A stretch of 64,000 bases of DNA from Mycobacteroides immunogenum (GCF_001605725.1 NZ_CP011530.1:2356001-2420000), one strand, 5' to 3'. Positions 28,421 to 40,306 are shown, counted from the first letter of the stretch. Notes: generated by a model from the sequence alone, not told the origin. Numbers and translations: made by a program.

Positions 28421-29802
28421 TCGGTGGTCTCCTGTCTGCGACGCGCGCTGAGCGCGGCGACAACGACGACCGCGATCAGGCATACACCGGCGCCCAGGAA
28501 GGCGAGCCGCCGGGGAAGTGGATTTTCCGGGGTGGGAGGGGATGGCGGAATGACTGCACGGGAGCTGGGTCCGCTTGCCGTGTTCCCGTCGGCGGGGACC
28601 TGCCAGGTAAGTGCGGCGACCGGGTCTACGGTTCCGGCTCCTACCAGATTGGAGGGCGACCGGCCGGCATCGCGGGCGGTTTTTTGCAGTCGTGAAATAA
28701 CTTGTGGCGCAGTTAGTTCGGGGTAGCGGCTGCGCACCAGTGCGGCCACTCCCGATACATATGCCGTCGCATAACTGGTTCCGAAGAGGGGGACCGGTTT
28801 GCCGTTCTGGCCGATCATTCCATTGGCCAGCCCGCCTTCGGCGTCGTTGGACAACGAGGTCACGTTCTCGCCATTGGCCGCGATACCCACCCAGGGGCCG
28901 GCCATGGTGAACTTCGACGGGCTGCCGTCGACACCCACCGAACCGACCGACAGCACGTATGGCTGCCACCATGAGGGGGCCGAAATGGACTCCACACCAG
29001 ACCAATTCCGGGGATCGGCGCCGGGGCCGGAGAACGGATTCTGCTGGCAGTTGGCGCTGCCGCCGCTGGTGTTGCCGGCGGCAGCGATGACGACAGCATC
29101 CTTCTCGGTGACGGCATAGCGTAGCGCCGCGCCAAGCGCGGCCTGGTCGATGGGCTTGGCCGCCGGAACGCATTCGGCCGAAGAAATGTTGATCACGCGC
29201 GCCCCGAGGTTCGCGGCGTGCACGATCGCGCGGGCCAAGGTATTCACATACTGGGCAGCACCGTTGGTGGTCGGATCGCCGCCGGCGGTAAGCCGTGGGG
29301 AGAACTTCGAAGACTCCTGGCGGATCGAGATCAGCTTGGCCGCGGGTGCGATGCCGGAGAACCCATCGGGCCCAGGCTGGGCGCCGATAATGCCGGCGAC
29401 CATCGTGCCGTGGCCGTCACAGTCGGTAAGCCCGTCTGTGGACTGGACATAGTCACCCCCGGGCTCGACGTGCAGCCGGGAACTCGGTTTGACACCGGTG
29501 TCGATGATGGCGACGCTCTGCCCCTCACCGCGAGAAAAGCGCCAGGCCTCCTCGAACTCCGGTGAGGGCTTTCCGTTAGTGCCCGTCCCGGGCAGCAGCA
29601 CCGTGGTGCTGCATGCGGAGGACTGCATGCCGGCGGTGGCGCTGGGGGCAGAATCCCGTGGCAATGCGGCGGGATCTGCCTCGGGCTGTGTCACCGCGCC
29701 GGCCAGGGGAGCCGCCACGGGGGACAGTGCCAACAGCGTCGAGGCGACGACACTGCCGAATGCTCTTCGCGCACGCGGCCCATCGCTGGGAAAGCGCCTC
29801 AT
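28417..29802 (-). CDS. mycP3: ESX-3 mycosin protease MycP3
   Basis: A membrane-anchored subtilisin-like serine protease of 461 residues, needed for stability of the type VII complex. It has a signal peptide (about residues 12-36), a catalytic domain with Asp101 (AIIDTGV), His131 (DGHGTMVAG), the oxyanion Asn244 (AAGN) and Ser343 (GTSYATAYVSG), and a C-terminal transmembrane helix (LAFLGAGVCLIAVVVVAALSA). The start and stop both overlap neighbouring genes by four bases. Confidence 0.95.
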   Translation of the reverse strand: MRRFPSDGPRARRAFGSVVASTLLALSPVAAPLAGAVTQPEADPAALPRDSAPSATAGMQSSACSTTVLLPGTGTNGKPSPEFEEAWRFSRGEGQSVAIIDTGVKPSSRLHVEPGGDYVQSTDGLTDCDGHGTMVAGIIGAQPGPDGFSGIAPAAKLISIRQESSKFSPRLTAGGDPTTNGAAQYVNTLARAIVHAANLGARVINISSAECVPAAKPIDQAALGAALRYAVTEKDAVVIAAAGNTSGGSANCQQNPFSGPGADPRNWSGVESISAPSWWQPYVLSVGSVGVDGSPSKFTMAGPWVGIAANGENVTSLSNDAEGGLANGMIGQNGKPVPLFGTSYATAYVSGVAALVRSRYPELTAPQVISRLQKTARDAGRSPSNLVGAGTVDPVAALTWQVPADGNTASGPSSRAVIPPSPPTPENPLPRRLAFLGAGVCLIAVVVVAALSARRRQETTE

Positions 29803-31187
29803 CGGTTGAGGATCCAGCTGAACAGACCGGTGAGGTAGGCGATGACCGGCAGCAGGGAGGCATCGATACCCGAGGCCAAGAAGCCGAGGATGCGGCGGCT
29901 GGGCAGCGAGTAGCTTTCCGCCTCACCGATTTTGGGGTTGAACACGACGACTGCCACCGCAGCGGCCAGCAGCGCCAGCACGCCGAGTGCCACCACCGCG
30001 CCGGTGTAGCGCTGCTGCACGGAGAAGATCACCAGCAGCGCGGTCGACACCACGAACGGAACCGCCAACAGCCAGGCCTTGCACACCGCCGAGTCCCATA
30101 CCCGTGCCCGCAGTGCCGCACCTGCGCTCACCGCGACGATCAGGTACCACGCCCATGGGCTTGCCGGGGCGGAGCCGCCCACCACTGCCAGCGATCCCAG
30201 GATGGCCAGAATTGAAGCGCCTGCGATGAATCCACTCTGGTGCGAGTCGCTCAGCTGGACGCGCCGCGGCAGATCCTTCAGAACGGACATTGCCGGGGCA
30301 GACGGGGTCGCGTCCCCCGGAGCGGGGATGGTAGGCAGCGGGAAACGTGCGGCGAAGGCCGAGAGCTGCGCGGCACGGACCGTCACCAGCAGCGCCACGA
30401 CGATCAGTCCGCAGCCCACGACAAGCAGCGAGGGATGCCAGAGGACCTGGGCGGCAGCCGCACCCGCGATTCCGAGGGAAATCACCGTGGTCGCGGTGAA
30501 GAAGGCAATCAGCTGACGCGCGACAATCAAGTAGATCAGCGACCAGGCGGCCAATCCGGCGGCGCTGAGCAGAACTCGAGGCGCCAGTCCGCCGCCGGGC
30601 ACGGCAAGAGCGAGCGCGCCAGCGATCGGTGCCAGCGCGGTGACCGCCAGCTCCGCGCCGACGCGGGCTGAGCGTGCGTGTGCCACCAACGACCCGATCG
30701 CGGCCGCGACGGCGACTACCGCCAGGCCGGCGAGGCTCAACGAGGCCCCGGTGCGAACGTTATGCACGATGGCCAAAACTGTTGCCGCCACGATCAACCC
30801 GAGGACGCTGAAGCGGCCCACGCGGGCGATGTGCTCGGCACCCCACGGGCGCTTGCGCGATTCCGAGAAGATGACGGCCGCGTCGGCGATGTCCTCGACG
30901 ATTCCGGGCGCCGCCGGTCCGGCGGGGGTGGGACGCAGGGTCAGCAGGTCACCGTCTACGACACCGACGGTGTCCAAGGTGGCGTCGGCACTGAACGGCG
31001 CGCCGTTCACCGGCGCCAGGCTCAAACGTTGCGGCGTCGTTGCCTCGGTGGCGTCGGGGGCCACCATCCGGTGAACCGCGGGGATGATGTCACGCATCGG
31101 CAGCTGGGTCGGCAGGGCGACTTCGGTCAGCTTTTCTTCACCGAGCACGGCTACCCGGACGATGGGCATCACGGCGTTGTCAGACAT
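29799..31187 (-). CDS. eccD3: ESX-3 membrane channel component EccD3
   Basis: A 462-residue protein with an N-terminal ubiquitin-like domain (about residues 5-90: VRVAVLGEEKLTEVALPTQLPMRDIIPAVHRM) and about eleven transmembrane helices from residue 125 onward, as in EccD, which forms the membrane vestibule of the type VII apparatus. It overlaps mycP3 by four bases and is 65 bases from espG3, the largest gap in the operon apart from the PPE-esxG gap. Confidence 0.93.
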   Translation of the reverse strand: MSDNAVMPIVRVAVLGEEKLTEVALPTQLPMRDIIPAVHRMVAPDATEATTPQRLSLAPVNGAPFSADATLDTVGVVDGDLLTLRPTPAGPAAPGIVEDIADAAVIFSESRKRPWGAEHIARVGRFSVLGLIVAATVLAIVHNVRTGASLSLAGLAVVAVAAAIGSLVAHARSARVGAELAVTALAPIAGALALAVPGGGLAPRVLLSAAGLAAWSLIYLIVARQLIAFFTATTVISLGIAGAAAAQVLWHPSLLVVGCGLIVVALLVTVRAAQLSAFAARFPLPTIPAPGDATPSAPAMSVLKDLPRRVQLSDSHQSGFIAGASILAILGSLAVVGGSAPASPWAWYLIVAVSAGAALRARVWDSAVCKAWLLAVPFVVSTALLVIFSVQQRYTGAVVALGVLALLAAAVAVVVFNPKIGEAESYSLPSRRILGFLASGIDASLLPVIAYLTGLFSWILNR

Positions 31188-31252
31188 GGTGTTTCGTTTG
31201 ACTCTCTCAATAGGGGGGTGGGGCTCACTAGGAACTAACTACAGGGACAGCA

Positions 31253-32116
31253 TCAGTCGAAGTCTCGGGTCAGCCGGGCATCCGGGAACCAGTGCCCGTC
31301 CGGGAGCGTGGCCGTCAACTGCTCGACGGCCACTGCGATCGCGAACGGGGATCCGGGTGCGAAGGTTGACAGCCAGGTGCCGTCACCGGCGCGGTGGGGG
31401 CTCACCAGAATCCGGCCAGCGCTGGTATCGACCACGCTGATGCCCACCTCTGAAGTCTGTTGGGTTGTGTTGTCACGTTGTCCGGCAACTACTTCGACGT
31501 AGTTTCGGTTTCCGATGAAAGCCGATTCCACCACATTCTGGGCGGCGGGTGGGACACCCAGATATCCCATGACCTCGGCCAGTGAGGCGCCGGAACGCAG
31601 CTGCTCGTCGGCCTTGGCGCCCACGTGGGTGGGTAGCGTGAATTCGGGAAAGCGTGCGGGCGTACGCCACCGCAGTCCGGCCACCACACTGGGGACCAGT
31701 GCCGAGGAGTCGTCGGCGTCGACCACGGTGAAGGTGATCAGGTGCGCGTTGCGCAGGGATACCACTGTCTGCGCGCGTCCCTGCGATTGTCTTCTCGCGA
31801 TGATTCCCCGCATCACGTCTGGATTCTCCGAACCTGCTGCGACATAACGCAGTTCGAGCCAGCGGTCCGGGCGGCACACCGCGCGGATCCATCCAGCCAC
31901 TGCGGGGTCTACCGTGCCGTCGGCATTGAGCACGCCGGCCCGGGTCAATTCTTGAACCCGCTGAGCATTGAACCCGGCACGCTGGGCTTCGTCCCGGAAG
32001 GGGACGGTGATCGCCAGCACCCAGGGGAAGGTGCCGGCGCTCAACCTATCTGCGAGGAACCAGGCCTGGTCGACCGTCAGCTCGACGGCGTCCGGCGACC
32101 GGGTGGCCTGGTTCAT
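31253..32116 (-). CDS. espG3: ESX-3 PE/PPE chaperone EspG3
   Basis: A 287-residue cytosolic protein of the EspG family, which holds the hydrophobic tip of PE-PPE dimers before secretion. It shows VELTVDQAWFLADRLSAGTFPWVLAITVPFRDEAQR and the C-terminal TFAPGSPFAIAVAVEQLTATLPDG. ATG at 32116 (MNQATRSP) gives the family length; longer in-frame starts would run into the esxH 3' end. It is placed as in all known ESX-3 loci, between esxH and eccD3. Confidence 0.9.
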   Translation of the reverse strand: MNQATRSPDAVELTVDQAWFLADRLSAGTFPWVLAITVPFRDEAQRAGFNAQRVQELTRAGVLNADGTVDPAVAGWIRAVCRPDRWLELRYVAAGSENPDVMRGIIARRQSQGRAQTVVSLRNAHLITFTVVDADDSSALVPSVVAGLRWRTPARFPEFTLPTHVGAKADEQLRSGASLAEVMGYLGVPPAAQNVVESAFIGNRNYVEVVAGQRDNTTQQTSEVGISVVDTSAGRILVSPHRAGDGTWLSTFAPGSPFAIAVAVEQLTATLPDGHWFPDARLTRDFD

Positions 32117-32148
32117 CGCATCATGAGGAACCGAGGTTCCCTGGGTGC

Positions 32149-32439
32149 TTATGCGCCCCACTTGGCTCCTTCGGCCATGTCGCGGGCGTTCATGGACAGG
32201 GTGTTGGTTTCGTGGGTGGAGCCCATGGCGCGGTAGGAGCGGATGAGTTCTTCCATGGCGGTGTTCCATTGGGCCTGCCAGGCGGCCTGGCTCATGGAGG
32301 TATCACCGTGCCAGACGGCCTGCAGGGAGGCCTGCTGGGCGGCCAGGTCCGCGCCCAGGGCGGTCAGCACACCGGCATAGGTGTTCATCTCACCGGCGTG
32401 GGCCAGCATCGCGGGGTAGTTGAAGGTGATCTGCGACAT
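32149..32439 (-). CDS. esxH: ESX-3 secreted WXG100 protein EsxH
   Basis: A 96-residue WXG100 protein with the central turn VWHGDT and the C-terminal [13 protein letters not shown] region, closely following M. tuberculosis EsxH (TB10.4). It forms a heterodimer with EsxG and is secreted for iron and zinc acquisition. Of the residues reported to bind zinc in M. tuberculosis EsxH (His14, His70, His76, Glu77), His14, His76 and Glu77 are present but position 70 is Arg ([11 protein letters not shown]). It follows esxG by 24 bases. Confidence 0.95.
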   Translation of the reverse strand: MSQITFNYPAMLAHAGEMNTYAGVLTALGADLAAQQASLQAVWHGDTSMSQAAWQAQWNTAMEELIRSYRAMGSTHETNTLSMNARDMAEGAKWGA

Positions 32440-32463
32440 GCGTGTATCTCCCTAAGTTGGTTT

Positions 32464-32754
32464 CTAGACGCCGTAGCGGCTGGCGGCGGCGACATCCTCG
32501 GCCACGTAGGTGGCCGCGGCATCTCCGAGGTTGATCTGTGCGATATCGAGCAGCGCGTTGACCTTGGCGGCCACTTCCACGAACCGGGCATGGGCGGCCT
32601 GGAAGGCCACCGAGGACTCACCGACATGGAACGCCTGGGCCGACAACGCCGCCGACTCCGCCTGCGAAATCGTCGAACGCATCAACGCGGTCTTGGCACC
32701 GAACGTGCCCTCCGAAGCCACCAGGGCCGGAATGTGTGCATCGAGCAGACTCAT
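32464..32754 (-). CDS. esxG: ESX-3 secreted WXG100-like protein EsxG
   Basis: A 96-residue partner of EsxH, beginning MSLLDAHIPALVASEGTF and containing AQAFHVGESSVAFQAAHARFVEVAAKVN, nearly the same as known EsxG. Like other EsxG proteins it lacks a Trp in the turn. The ATG at 32754 is preceded by a purine-rich AAGGAGAGG 8-16 bases upstream. Confidence 0.95.
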   Translation of the reverse strand: MSLLDAHIPALVASEGTFGAKTALMRSTISQAESAALSAQAFHVGESSVAFQAAHARFVEVAAKVNALLDIAQINLGDAAATYVAEDVAAASRYGV

Positions 32755-32827
32755 AGGGTCCTCTCCTTGTTCTCTGTTACTCGGTTCTGCGACTTGTTCA
32801 TGTGTTGTGTGGTGCTCGTGTGGCGGA

Positions 32828-34414
32828 TCAGCTGTTCGCCCCCCGTTCCTCGGTCGTCCAGCCCTCATCAGGGGTTGGCGCGGAAGGGTTTCCATCGGGG
32901 GCTTGCGCGGGGTCCACGTCGGCGTCTGAGCCCCATGTGGTGGGCAGCATGGGTGCGGTGCGGGTGCCGTCCACGGTTTCCGCTGCCGCCTCACGCTCCA
33001 CCAAACCTGTGGCACTTGTTGTCGATGTGGTCCTGGGTACGGTGCCGGTGAAGCCGAGCTGCCCGGCCCCGCGGCCCGAAGCCCCGACCCCGGCCCGTTG
33101 TCGCGGGGTGGGCTCCGAAAAGTCGGGCTCTACCGTCGAATTCATGTCCATGAACTGCGGAGCCGGATCCTTGATGCGGGCACCGCGCTTGCGGCGCGCG
33201 CGGGAGCGGGCCGACGCGGCGGCGGCAGCGGCGGCGGAGATACCGGCCGCCGGGGCCTTCGCTCCGCTGCCCTCATTCAGCGTAGGGCCGAAGCGCGCGG
33301 CCGGCGGCTCCTCTTGCATCGCGTACACCAGGTACGCGGGTGCGGCGGCCGCGGTGGCCGGTGCCGGCGGCGCGTTGGCAGGAGTGGTCGGTGGGTTGGT
33401 GGGTGTGGCGGGCGCGCCGCCGCCACCTGACAATCCACCCATCGCGAACGGCTGCTGCTGAGGTGCGTCGCGTGCGATCTGTGGCATTTGTTGTGCCGGT
33501 TCCTCGGCGGGGACGTCGGCGTCAACCGGAACCGGATTGACCAGCTGGGCCAGCCCGACCAATAGCAGCGGAAGCCACAGCGGCGCGGACAGCATGACAC
33601 CCCAGAAGGTGAACCCGAACGGAATGAAGAACGCCTCATACGCGATGAAGAACAGCAGCGGTCCCCAGGCCACCAGCGCCTCAAGGGGATTGCGCATGAA
33701 GTCGCTGATGATTTCCTGGATTGTCTTCAGGGGGTTGGTGAAGAACTCCTGAATCTGCCGCATTAGCTTCTCGAAGAAGCTCTCGCTGTCGTTCAGTGCC
33801 GTGCCGGATTCAGACGCCTGCGCCTGCGCGGCCATGCCGGACATGTCGGCGGCCATCCGAGACATTTCGCCGCCGGGCGCCATGATCATCGGTGACGGCT
33901 GCGTCGGCGCCACCGCGGCGACCGCTGCGGTGGAGACGCCCTGATAGATGCCCATGGTGGTGGCGGCCTGGATCCACATCCGGATGTAGTCGGCCTCGTT
34001 CAACGCGATCGGAATCGTGTTGATACCAAAGAAATTGGTGGCCAGCAGCACACCGTGGATCATGTGGTTGGCGGCCAGCTCGGCCAGCGTCGGCATGGCG
34101 GCCAGCGCGGTGACGTATGCGGCGGCACTGGTTTCATGTAATACCGCGTTGGTGGCGCTCATCGCGCTCTGCTGGGTCAACCAGGCCAAATACGGTGTGT
34201 GGCTGGCTACGTACTGCACCGCACTGGGGCCCTGCCAAGATCCGGCTCCGGTGGCGGCCAGTAGTTGGGTCAACTCCGTGGCGGCAGCGGTGTATTGCAC
34301 CGAGAGCGCCTGCCATTGCGTGGCAGCCGCCAGTAGTGCGCCCGGCCCGGGTCCGGCGCTCAGGAGCGCCGAGTGGACTTCGGGGGGAGAAGCCATCCAA
34401 ATCGGAGCCGACAC
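32828..34414 (-). CDS. ESX-3-linked PPE protein (PPE4-type)
   Basis: A 528-residue PPE protein. It opens with the PPE domain ([18 protein letters not shown]; Pro-Pro-Glu near residue 10), contains the GSWQGPSA WxG turn near residues 50-56 and has a hydrophobic middle region (about 235-290) followed by a long Pro/Ala/Gly-rich C-terminus ending in a conserved LGFTGTVP...[10 protein letters not shown] block. The GTG at 34414 lies 5 bases after the PE stop. Like M. tuberculosis PPE4 it should pair with the adjacent PE and be exported through ESX-3 with EspG3. A related C-terminus lies at the right edge of the window. Confidence 0.93.
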   Translation of the reverse strand: MSAPIWMASPPEVHSALLSAGPGPGALLAAATQWQALSVQYTAAATELTQLLAATGAGSWQGPSAVQYVASHTPYLAWLTQQSAMSATNAVLHETSAAAYVTALAAMPTLAELAANHMIHGVLLATNFFGINTIPIALNEADYIRMWIQAATTMGIYQGVSTAAVAAVAPTQPSPMIMAPGGEMSRMAADMSGMAAQAQASESGTALNDSESFFEKLMRQIQEFFTNPLKTIQEIISDFMRNPLEALVAWGPLLFFIAYEAFFIPFGFTFWGVMLSAPLWLPLLLVGLAQLVNPVPVDADVPAEEPAQQMPQIARDAPQQQPFAMGGLSGGGGAPATPTNPPTTPANAPPAPATAAAAPAYLVYAMQEEPPAARFGPTLNEGSGAKAPAAGISAAAAAAASARSRARRKRGARIKDPAPQFMDMNSTVEPDFSEPTPRQRAGVGASGRGAGQLGFTGTVPRTTSTTSATGLVEREAAAETVDGTRTAPMLPTTWGSDADVDPAQAPDGNPSAPTPDEGWTTEERGANS

Positions 34415-34419
34415 CGGTG

Positions 34420-34728
34420 TTAACCCCGCGCGATCATGTACGCCGTGGCGGCCTGCATATCCCCGGTGGTGTAGCTGGCGGCGGACTCCGAAACACCCAG
34501 CCCGGCCCGGCCCAACTCCTCGACGGCCTGAGCGGCCACCCCGCTGTGCTCGACACCGCGAGCACTGAAGCCCGCCGCGGTCTCCAACGACACCGGATCG
34601 GCGGCCGGAGGCACCACCGCACCGATCACCGGTGCGGCAGCGGCATGGGCCGCGGCCAGACGCGCGGTCAACGCCTCCACCGCCGCGCTGGTGGCGGTCA
34701 AACCTTCCGGAACAACATTGAGATTCAT
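34420..34728 (-). CDS. ESX-3-linked PE protein (PE5-type)
   Basis: A 102-residue PE-domain protein of helical hairpin type, opening [41 protein letters not shown], with a Pro-Glu at residues 7-8 and a C-terminal ASYTTGD segment that fits the YxxxD/E secretion signal. It overlaps the eccC3 stop by four bases and precedes its PPE partner. Confidence 0.93.
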   Translation of the reverse strand: MNLNVVPEGLTATSAAVEALTARLAAAHAAAAPVIGAVVPPAADPVSLETAAGFSARGVEHSGVAAQAVEELGRAGLGVSESAASYTTGDMQAATAYMIARG

Positions 34729-37700
34729 CGTGGGTACTCCCTTCCTTGAGCAGCATGCTCACCGACGAGTGGATTGACGGTCTGTACGTATGTCGGAACA
34801 TCGTTATCGGACAGCAGGATTCCGCGTCCCGCAGGCAGCCGCTCGAAACGATGACCACGGATACGGCCGCCGTCTTGCGGGCTGCCGCTGAGCATCAGGG
34901 TGTTGGCCTGCAATTCGTGGAACCGGCGCAGCATCGGGTTGGTCATCAGTATGTGACCCGAGCCCGTCGCCCGTGCGGTGATGATCACCCGCAGACCCAG
35001 CTCACGTGCCTCGGCGAGCAGCCCGATGATCGGGTTCCAGGGCCGCTGCCCGATGTACGGGCCGCTGACGGCCGGAGTGTCCGGGATCTGGTCGACGTCG
35101 TCGATGATCAGGTAGTGCCGCTGCGCGGTCACACCACGTGATGCCCAGTTGTGCAGTTCCTCGGCGGAGAGCCCGGCCGGCGGCCGTCGCTTCTCCAGGA
35201 GCGCACCCAGACCCAGCATCGCCGGGGTGATCCGATCGATATTGGGGGTGTACTCGTTGTCGGGGAACAGTGGTTCGTCGACAAGGTGCAGCCGCCGGTC
35301 CAGAACGGTGAAGGCCACCTGATCGGGTGCCGAGTGCTCGCGCACAGTACGGATGATGTGGCGCAACAGTGTCGTCTTGCCGGATCCGGTGTCGCCCAGC
35401 ACCATCAGCAGCGGGTTGTGCGAGAAATCGAGCGCCACGGGCGCCAGATCCTGTTCCCGCTGGCCGATGACGATCTGCTCGCGCCCCGGATACAGCGGGC
35501 CGATGGCATTCGGTGCCAGGTCCGCGGGTAGCAGACGAACGGCAGGAGCCTTGGCCCCGGCGTAATCGGCGTTGACCGACTCCACCGTGGTGAGATCGGG
35601 AGCGGCGAACAGGAAGTGCTCGGCCTGCATGGTCAGGCCGCGACCCGGCTGATCGTGCGGCACGCTCTCGGCGGGCCGGCGTAGCGCACCGGGTACCCGG
35701 ACATTGCTGTCTGCCGAGTCGTGCAGTTTGAGCTCGAGGCGCAGCCCGAGCGCGTCACGCATCGCCAACGGCACCTCGATCCAGTTCGGCGTGGTGATCA
35801 CGACGTGGATGCCGTACGAGAGTCCGGCGTTGGCCAGCTCGGTCAGCCGGGCCAGCAACGGATTTCGGGTGTTGAACTGATCGGTGTTGTCACGGCTGAA
35901 CGCATACAGGTTGTCCACGATCAGGAAGGTCTCGCCGTAGCCGTCGTCCAGAGTGCGGTCGTTGTCACGCAGAGCGCGCAGCTGGTTCACCGAGGAGATG
36001 CCGCGATCACGGAACAGGCGCTGGCGGTAGGCCAGCAGCTGCTCCAGTTCACCGAAGGTGCGCCGGATGCGTTCAGGCTCCAGTGCGCTGGCGACACCGC
36101 CGACATGTGCCAGTCCGTCCAGCGCGTGCAGCTGGCCGCCGCCGTAATCGATGCAGTAGAACGTGACATCGCGGGGGGAGTGCGACGCGGCGGCAGACAG
36201 CATGAACGTCTGCAGCGCTGTCGATTTACCGGACTTGGGCCCGCCGTGGATGATCATGTTCCCGGCCGCCGAGGTCGCGTCGAAGATCAGCGGATCACGG
36301 CGCATCTGGAACGGCTTGTCGATCTCACCGAGCGGCCAGCGCAGCTGACGGGGAGGAATGCCGGTCGCGTTCAGCACATTCGCCAACGGGATGGCGGTGT
36401 CCAGCGGCGGTAACCACAGCTGCGGCGCGCGCGGTCCCACCTTGGCGAGCTGGTCACCAACGGTCGAGATCAGCTTGCGGGCCGGTAATGCGGGGCGATC
36501 CGACTCGCCCTTGATGATCACCGTGGTGGGATCGGACGCCACCGGCAGTGCGGTGAACTGCTTGGGTTGCGGGGTGGCCCGGATCTCCACGGTTGTGGTG
36601 GCCGACGGCGGTTCGTAAATACCGTCGACATACGTGCTCCGGAACTTGATGGGAACCGCGCCAGGAGCGGGCACCAGGAACCCAACACCCTTGTGGTCCT
36701 TGCCCGATTCGATGTGATAGGCATCCTCGGTCCCGATGATCTGGCGGGATGCGCTGGGACTGGCCACCTTCAGACCGATGCGGTATGAGGTGTTCTTGTC
36801 GATGTCCTTGATCTTGCCGACATCCAGCGTCTGGGACGCGAACAGAATGTGGATGCGGAACGAGCGGCCCTTGCGTGCGACATAGTCGAACAGCTCGGCG
36901 TATTCCGGATGATCCTGCAGCATCAGGGTGAATTCGTCGGCGACCACGAACAACGTGGGGATCGGCGGCAGGTCATGACCCGCGGCGATGGCCTCCTCGT
37001 ACTCGCGGACCGAGTTGAAGGCGCTGCCCTGCACATCGCGACCGGCCTGCTTGAGCAGGTTCTCGCGACGAGCTACCTCACCACGCAGGGTGTCAGCGAA
37101 ACGATCGGCCAGGGACCGTTTCTCCGCCATGTTGGAGATCACGGCGACGACCTGTGGGAAGTCGCGGAAGATGTCCGCTCCCGCCTCGCCCTTGAAGTCC
37201 GCGTAGATGACGATCAGACGATCAGCCGAATGGGTCGCCAGCAGCGACAGCAGCATCGACATCAGCGTCTGGGACTTGCCCGAGCCCGTCATACCGATCA
37301 TCAGACCGTGCGGGCCCATACCACCCTCGGCCTCGTCCTTGAGATCGAACATGAGCGGCTCACCCGAAGAGGTCACACCGATGGGCACACGCAGTTCTTC
37401 GTCGCGCGAACGCGGCGACCATAGGGCGGGGACATCCAAACGGGACGCGTCCTCGATACCGAGCAACGATGTGAACGTCGCGCCGCCGGTAGCGGCTGAC
37501 CGCAGCCCTGGATGCGTCGGGTTGGAGTCCCACCGGGAAAGACGGCGAGAGACGTGTGCGGCGGTTCCGACCGTGAGCTGGTCGGCTTCGTCGACGTAAG
37601 GCTGCCAACCGCTGCCGTTCCAGCGCGCGATACGTGCGCTCACGCCGTTCCGATTGACCTGCAGCACAGGGCGCTCGGGATTGAGGTAGTCGGGCAGCTT

Positions 37701-38756
37701 GGCCAGTCCGTCGGAGTCATCGAGACGCTGGATGACGGTGACGCCGTCCAATCCGTTCGCGGGGATCGGTGAATTGACGCTGTTCAGGTCGTAGGTCGGA
37801 TCATCCAGGATGATCAGCAGGTGCTTGTGGGCACCTGATTCGGCGCCGAAGAGCGCGCGCTCGGTCAGCACCGGCTTGAGTGCCTCGAAGAGCTCGGCAC
37901 CCGTGCGGCGCAGGTAGCGTGCCGGGCCGACGCCGTCGATCTCACCGCTGATGTCAACGTGCGGAAGCCATTTGAGCCAAGACCATTCGGCGTCTTCGAC
38001 ACTGGGGCCGGCCATGGCGACAGTCAGCAGCGTCGGGTCATGGAACGTGGTGGCCTGGGTGACCCACGAGCGGATTGCGGCACGGGCCACATCGTCGTCG
38101 CCGAGCACCGTGATGCGCGAAACCTTGTTCAGATCAATGCCCAGGGGAGCGCTCCGCACCGTGCGCTGGGTGTCCAGCAGCCCACGCAATGCACTGTGGC
38201 TCACCGGCTCGAGGTCGATTTCGTCGGCGATGTCCTTGACACGCACCGGGCTGGCCAGTGGGACGTCGTGGCGTCCGGCGCGTACCACCAGGTAGTCGTC
38301 ATCTCCGGGATCGCGCTCCCACTGCCGCCGGCTGCCCGGGACCGTGGTCAGCTCTTCGGGGTCGGGGTGTGACCATTCCAGGGCCTTGCGCTGCTGGGTG
38401 GCGTGGGTGCGCAGGTTCTCGCGGACCACCGACAGGTAACGCAGGTAGTCGGCGCGCTCGGCGTCGACCTCCTCGGTGCGAACCTTGTCACCTCCGCCGC
38501 GGTAGAGCGCGGTGGCGGCAAGCAGCAGCACGAACGGGAAGAACAGTGTCTGCGGGGAGATGAGCCGGATGCCCGAGGCGACCAGCGCGACGATCATGCC
38601 GACGATCAGGATCACGATGACGACCGGCATGGCGCGCCGCAGGAATGATGGCGGCACCACGCGAGGCAGTTGCGGAGGTGCCTCGACGGTCACCGTGGCA
38701 TCGGGTATCGCCGGCGGCGTTACGCGCCGATGTGCTTCGAAAATGAGACGGCTCAA
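34725..38756 (-). CDS. eccC3: ESX-3 FtsK/SpoIIIE-type ATPase EccC3
   Basis: The motor ATPase of the secretion system, 1,343 residues in one chain. Two N-terminal transmembrane helices (about residues 37-80) are followed by a domain of unknown function and three FtsK-like ATPase domains with Walker A sites [10 protein letters not shown] (about 490), GGPKSGKST (about 840) and GDTGSGKTT (about 1123). It recognises substrates through the YxxxD/E-type signals of Esx and PE proteins. It overlaps eccB3 and PE by four bases each. Confidence 0.96.
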   Translation of the reverse strand: MSRLIFEAHRRVTPPAIPDATVTVEAPPQLPRVVPPSFLRRAMPVVIVILIVGMIVALVASGIRLISPQTLFFPFVLLLAATALYRGGGDKVRTEEVDAERADYLRYLSVVRENLRTHATQQRKALEWSHPDPEELTTVPGSRRQWERDPGDDDYLVVRAGRHDVPLASPVRVKDIADEIDLEPVSHSALRGLLDTQRTVRSAPLGIDLNKVSRITVLGDDDVARAAIRSWVTQATTFHDPTLLTVAMAGPSVEDAEWSWLKWLPHVDISGEIDGVGPARYLRRTGAELFEALKPVLTERALFGAESGAHKHLLIILDDPTYDLNSVNSPIPANGLDGVTVIQRLDDSDGLAKLPDYLNPERPVLQVNRNGVSARIARWNGSGWQPYVDEADQLTVGTAAHVSRRLSRWDSNPTHPGLRSAATGGATFTSLLGIEDASRLDVPALWSPRSRDEELRVPIGVTSSGEPLMFDLKDEAEGGMGPHGLMIGMTGSGKSQTLMSMLLSLLATHSADRLIVIYADFKGEAGADIFRDFPQVVAVISNMAEKRSLADRFADTLRGEVARRENLLKQAGRDVQGSAFNSVREYEEAIAAGHDLPPIPTLFVVADEFTLMLQDHPEYAELFDYVARKGRSFRIHILFASQTLDVGKIKDIDKNTSYRIGLKVASPSASRQIIGTEDAYHIESGKDHKGVGFLVPAPGAVPIKFRSTYVDGIYEPPSATTTVEIRATPQPKQFTALPVASDPTTVIIKGESDRPALPARKLISTVGDQLAKVGPRAPQLWLPPLDTAIPLANVLNATGIPPRQLRWPLGEIDKPFQMRRDPLIFDATSAAGNMIIHGGPKSGKSTALQTFMLSAAASHSPRDVTFYCIDYGGGQLHALDGLAHVGGVASALEPERIRRTFGELEQLLAYRQRLFRDRGISSVNQLRALRDNDRTLDDGYGETFLIVDNLYAFSRDNTDQFNTRNPLLARLTELANAGLSYGIHVVITTPNWIEVPLAMRDALGLRLELKLHDSADSNVRVPGALRRPAESVPHDQPGRGLTMQAEHFLFAAPDLTTVESVNADYAGAKAPAVRLLPADLAPNAIGPLYPGREQIVIGQREQDLAPVALDFSHNPLLMVLGDTGSGKTTLLRHIIRTVREHSAPDQVAFTVLDRRLHLVDEPLFPDNEYTPNIDRITPAMLGLGALLEKRRPPAGLSAEELHNWASRGVTAQRHYLIIDDVDQIPDTPAVSGPYIGQRPWNPIIGLLAEARELGLRVIITARATGSGHILMTNPMLRRFHELQANTLMLSGSPQDGGRIRGHRFERLPAGRGILLSDNDVPTYVQTVNPLVGEHAAQGREYPR

Positions 38757-40306
38757 CGGGACTCCTGCGCATTCTGGGCAAGTTGGGTGTCGGTCTGGAC
38801 GGGCATGGCCTGCCGGATGTTCGGGACCAGGCTGTCGTGCTCCAGCAGGGCATCGGCGCGTGAGAGCGACGGCCCGGAGGCGAACAGATCCAGAATTGAC
38901 GAGGGGATGGTCAGTGCCGGCTTGCGCAGGCCAAGTGCCTCAAGGGTTTTGTCACCATCTGTCTCGGTGTCGATGCCATAGCGGACACCGGTATCGGATA
39001 TCCACTGGTACCCGCCGCGGCCGCCGGGTTGCACCAGATAACCGATGCCGGGGGTGATGGCGACCCGGGTAGGAGTGGTGGCGGGGGAGATCAGCTGCAC
39101 GGAGTGCGCGGAATCCGGTAGCGGCAGCACAGAACCACCGAGCAGCGCCCATGAATCCGAGGTGGCGTCCGCCGTGCGGGTGAATCGTGTGCACAGCACC
39201 GGATCCTCATTGGCGGCCAGCGGCTTGACGGCCGCGTTCGGGAACACCCGATTGTCGATGGCCGAGGAAGTCGGCAGGTGCGCGACCTGATCAGCGGTCA
39301 ACCGGGGAGGCTGCTCCAGCCCGTAGGAGTTGGCGTTGCGCAGCGCCGAGGCGACCACCGGCGAAACCTGTTGCACGCCATCGGTGAGCACTGCGTAATA
39401 GACCGGCGTGTTGTCCGTCGAGGAGCTCACCAGCACCGAGCCGATGGGCGCCGTGACCGGCAACGGGTACGAGGTGGGGGTGCCCGCACCCGGGATGGCG
39501 GGAACCACGAGTGCCGGAGCCTCGGGAATGGCGTTGAGTAGTCGCGTGGTCACGGGGCGCACGGCAGGCGGAGTGGTGAAGCCAAGGGCGCTCGTGATGG
39601 CGACATCGGTGAGGTTCAGCGCGCTGCGCTTGCCGTCCCACAGCAGCCAGGTACCGGCTTCGGTGGACACCACGGCCGCGCGGTCGTGGGTCAGCTCGGT
39701 CGCCTTGTCGCCGCCGGATTCCAGCGGACCGGCGATCACGGTGACGGCGCGGGTGTCGGTGGCCTCGCAGACCGCCCAGGCGGCGTCGGTGGCCCTGGCC
39801 TGCACCATGCGTTCGGGAGCGCCCGGGATGCCGATCAGGTTGCCGCGCGCGAATTGATCGAGCTGAGTGCTCTTGACCATGGTCGGATCCACTGCCTTGC
39901 CGGCAATGAGACGGGCCGAGGTGAGGTTGAGCACCGGGTGCAGGTTGTCACCCACACGCACGTAAAGCGCCGCCGTGGAGCGGTCTGCCAGCACGGGATC
40001 GGTGCCTGCGATACCGGACGGTCGCAGCAGGCTGAAGACGAAGCAGCCGACCAGGCCGGTGACCACGATGACAGCGCCCATGCCGAAGGCGCGAGATTGC
40101 GTGCGCAACGGATCGACGAGCATCCGGGCATCGTGCAGGGCTACACCAGATGCGATGCGCCGCATGACAAATCGCCATCCGGTTACCTGGTGGCCGGTGA
40201 CGAACCCGCGGCGGTACTTCAGCGGTTCAGGATTCTCGCTGGCCGGTGTGCGCGACGCGAAGGTCCGGCGCTCGGAGTTCGCGTTGTTGTCTCGGTTGTC
40301 GCTCAT
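38753..40306 (-). CDS. eccB3: ESX-3 membrane component EccB3
   Basis: A 517-residue protein with a cytosolic N-terminus ([29 protein letters not shown]), a single transmembrane helix near residues 75-97 ([20 protein letters not shown]) and a large periplasmic domain of repeated R domains, as in EccB. It forms the periplasmic part of the core complex with EccC, EccD and EccE. Both ends overlap neighbouring genes by four bases. Confidence 0.95.
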   Translation of the reverse strand: MSDNRDNNANSERRTFASRTPASENPEPLKYRRGFVTGHQVTGWRFVMRRIASGVALHDARMLVDPLRTQSRAFGMGAVIVVTGLVGCFVFSLLRPSGIAGTDPVLADRSTAALYVRVGDNLHPVLNLTSARLIAGKAVDPTMVKSTQLDQFARGNLIGIPGAPERMVQARATDAAWAVCEATDTRAVTVIAGPLESGGDKATELTHDRAAVVSTEAGTWLLWDGKRSALNLTDVAITSALGFTTPPAVRPVTTRLLNAIPEAPALVVPAIPGAGTPTSYPLPVTAPIGSVLVSSSTDNTPVYYAVLTDGVQQVSPVVASALRNANSYGLEQPPRLTADQVAHLPTSSAIDNRVFPNAAVKPLAANEDPVLCTRFTRTADATSDSWALLGGSVLPLPDSAHSVQLISPATTPTRVAITPGIGYLVQPGGRGGYQWISDTGVRYGIDTETDGDKTLEALGLRKPALTIPSSILDLFASGPSLSRADALLEHDSLVPNIRQAMPVQTDTQLAQNAQESR

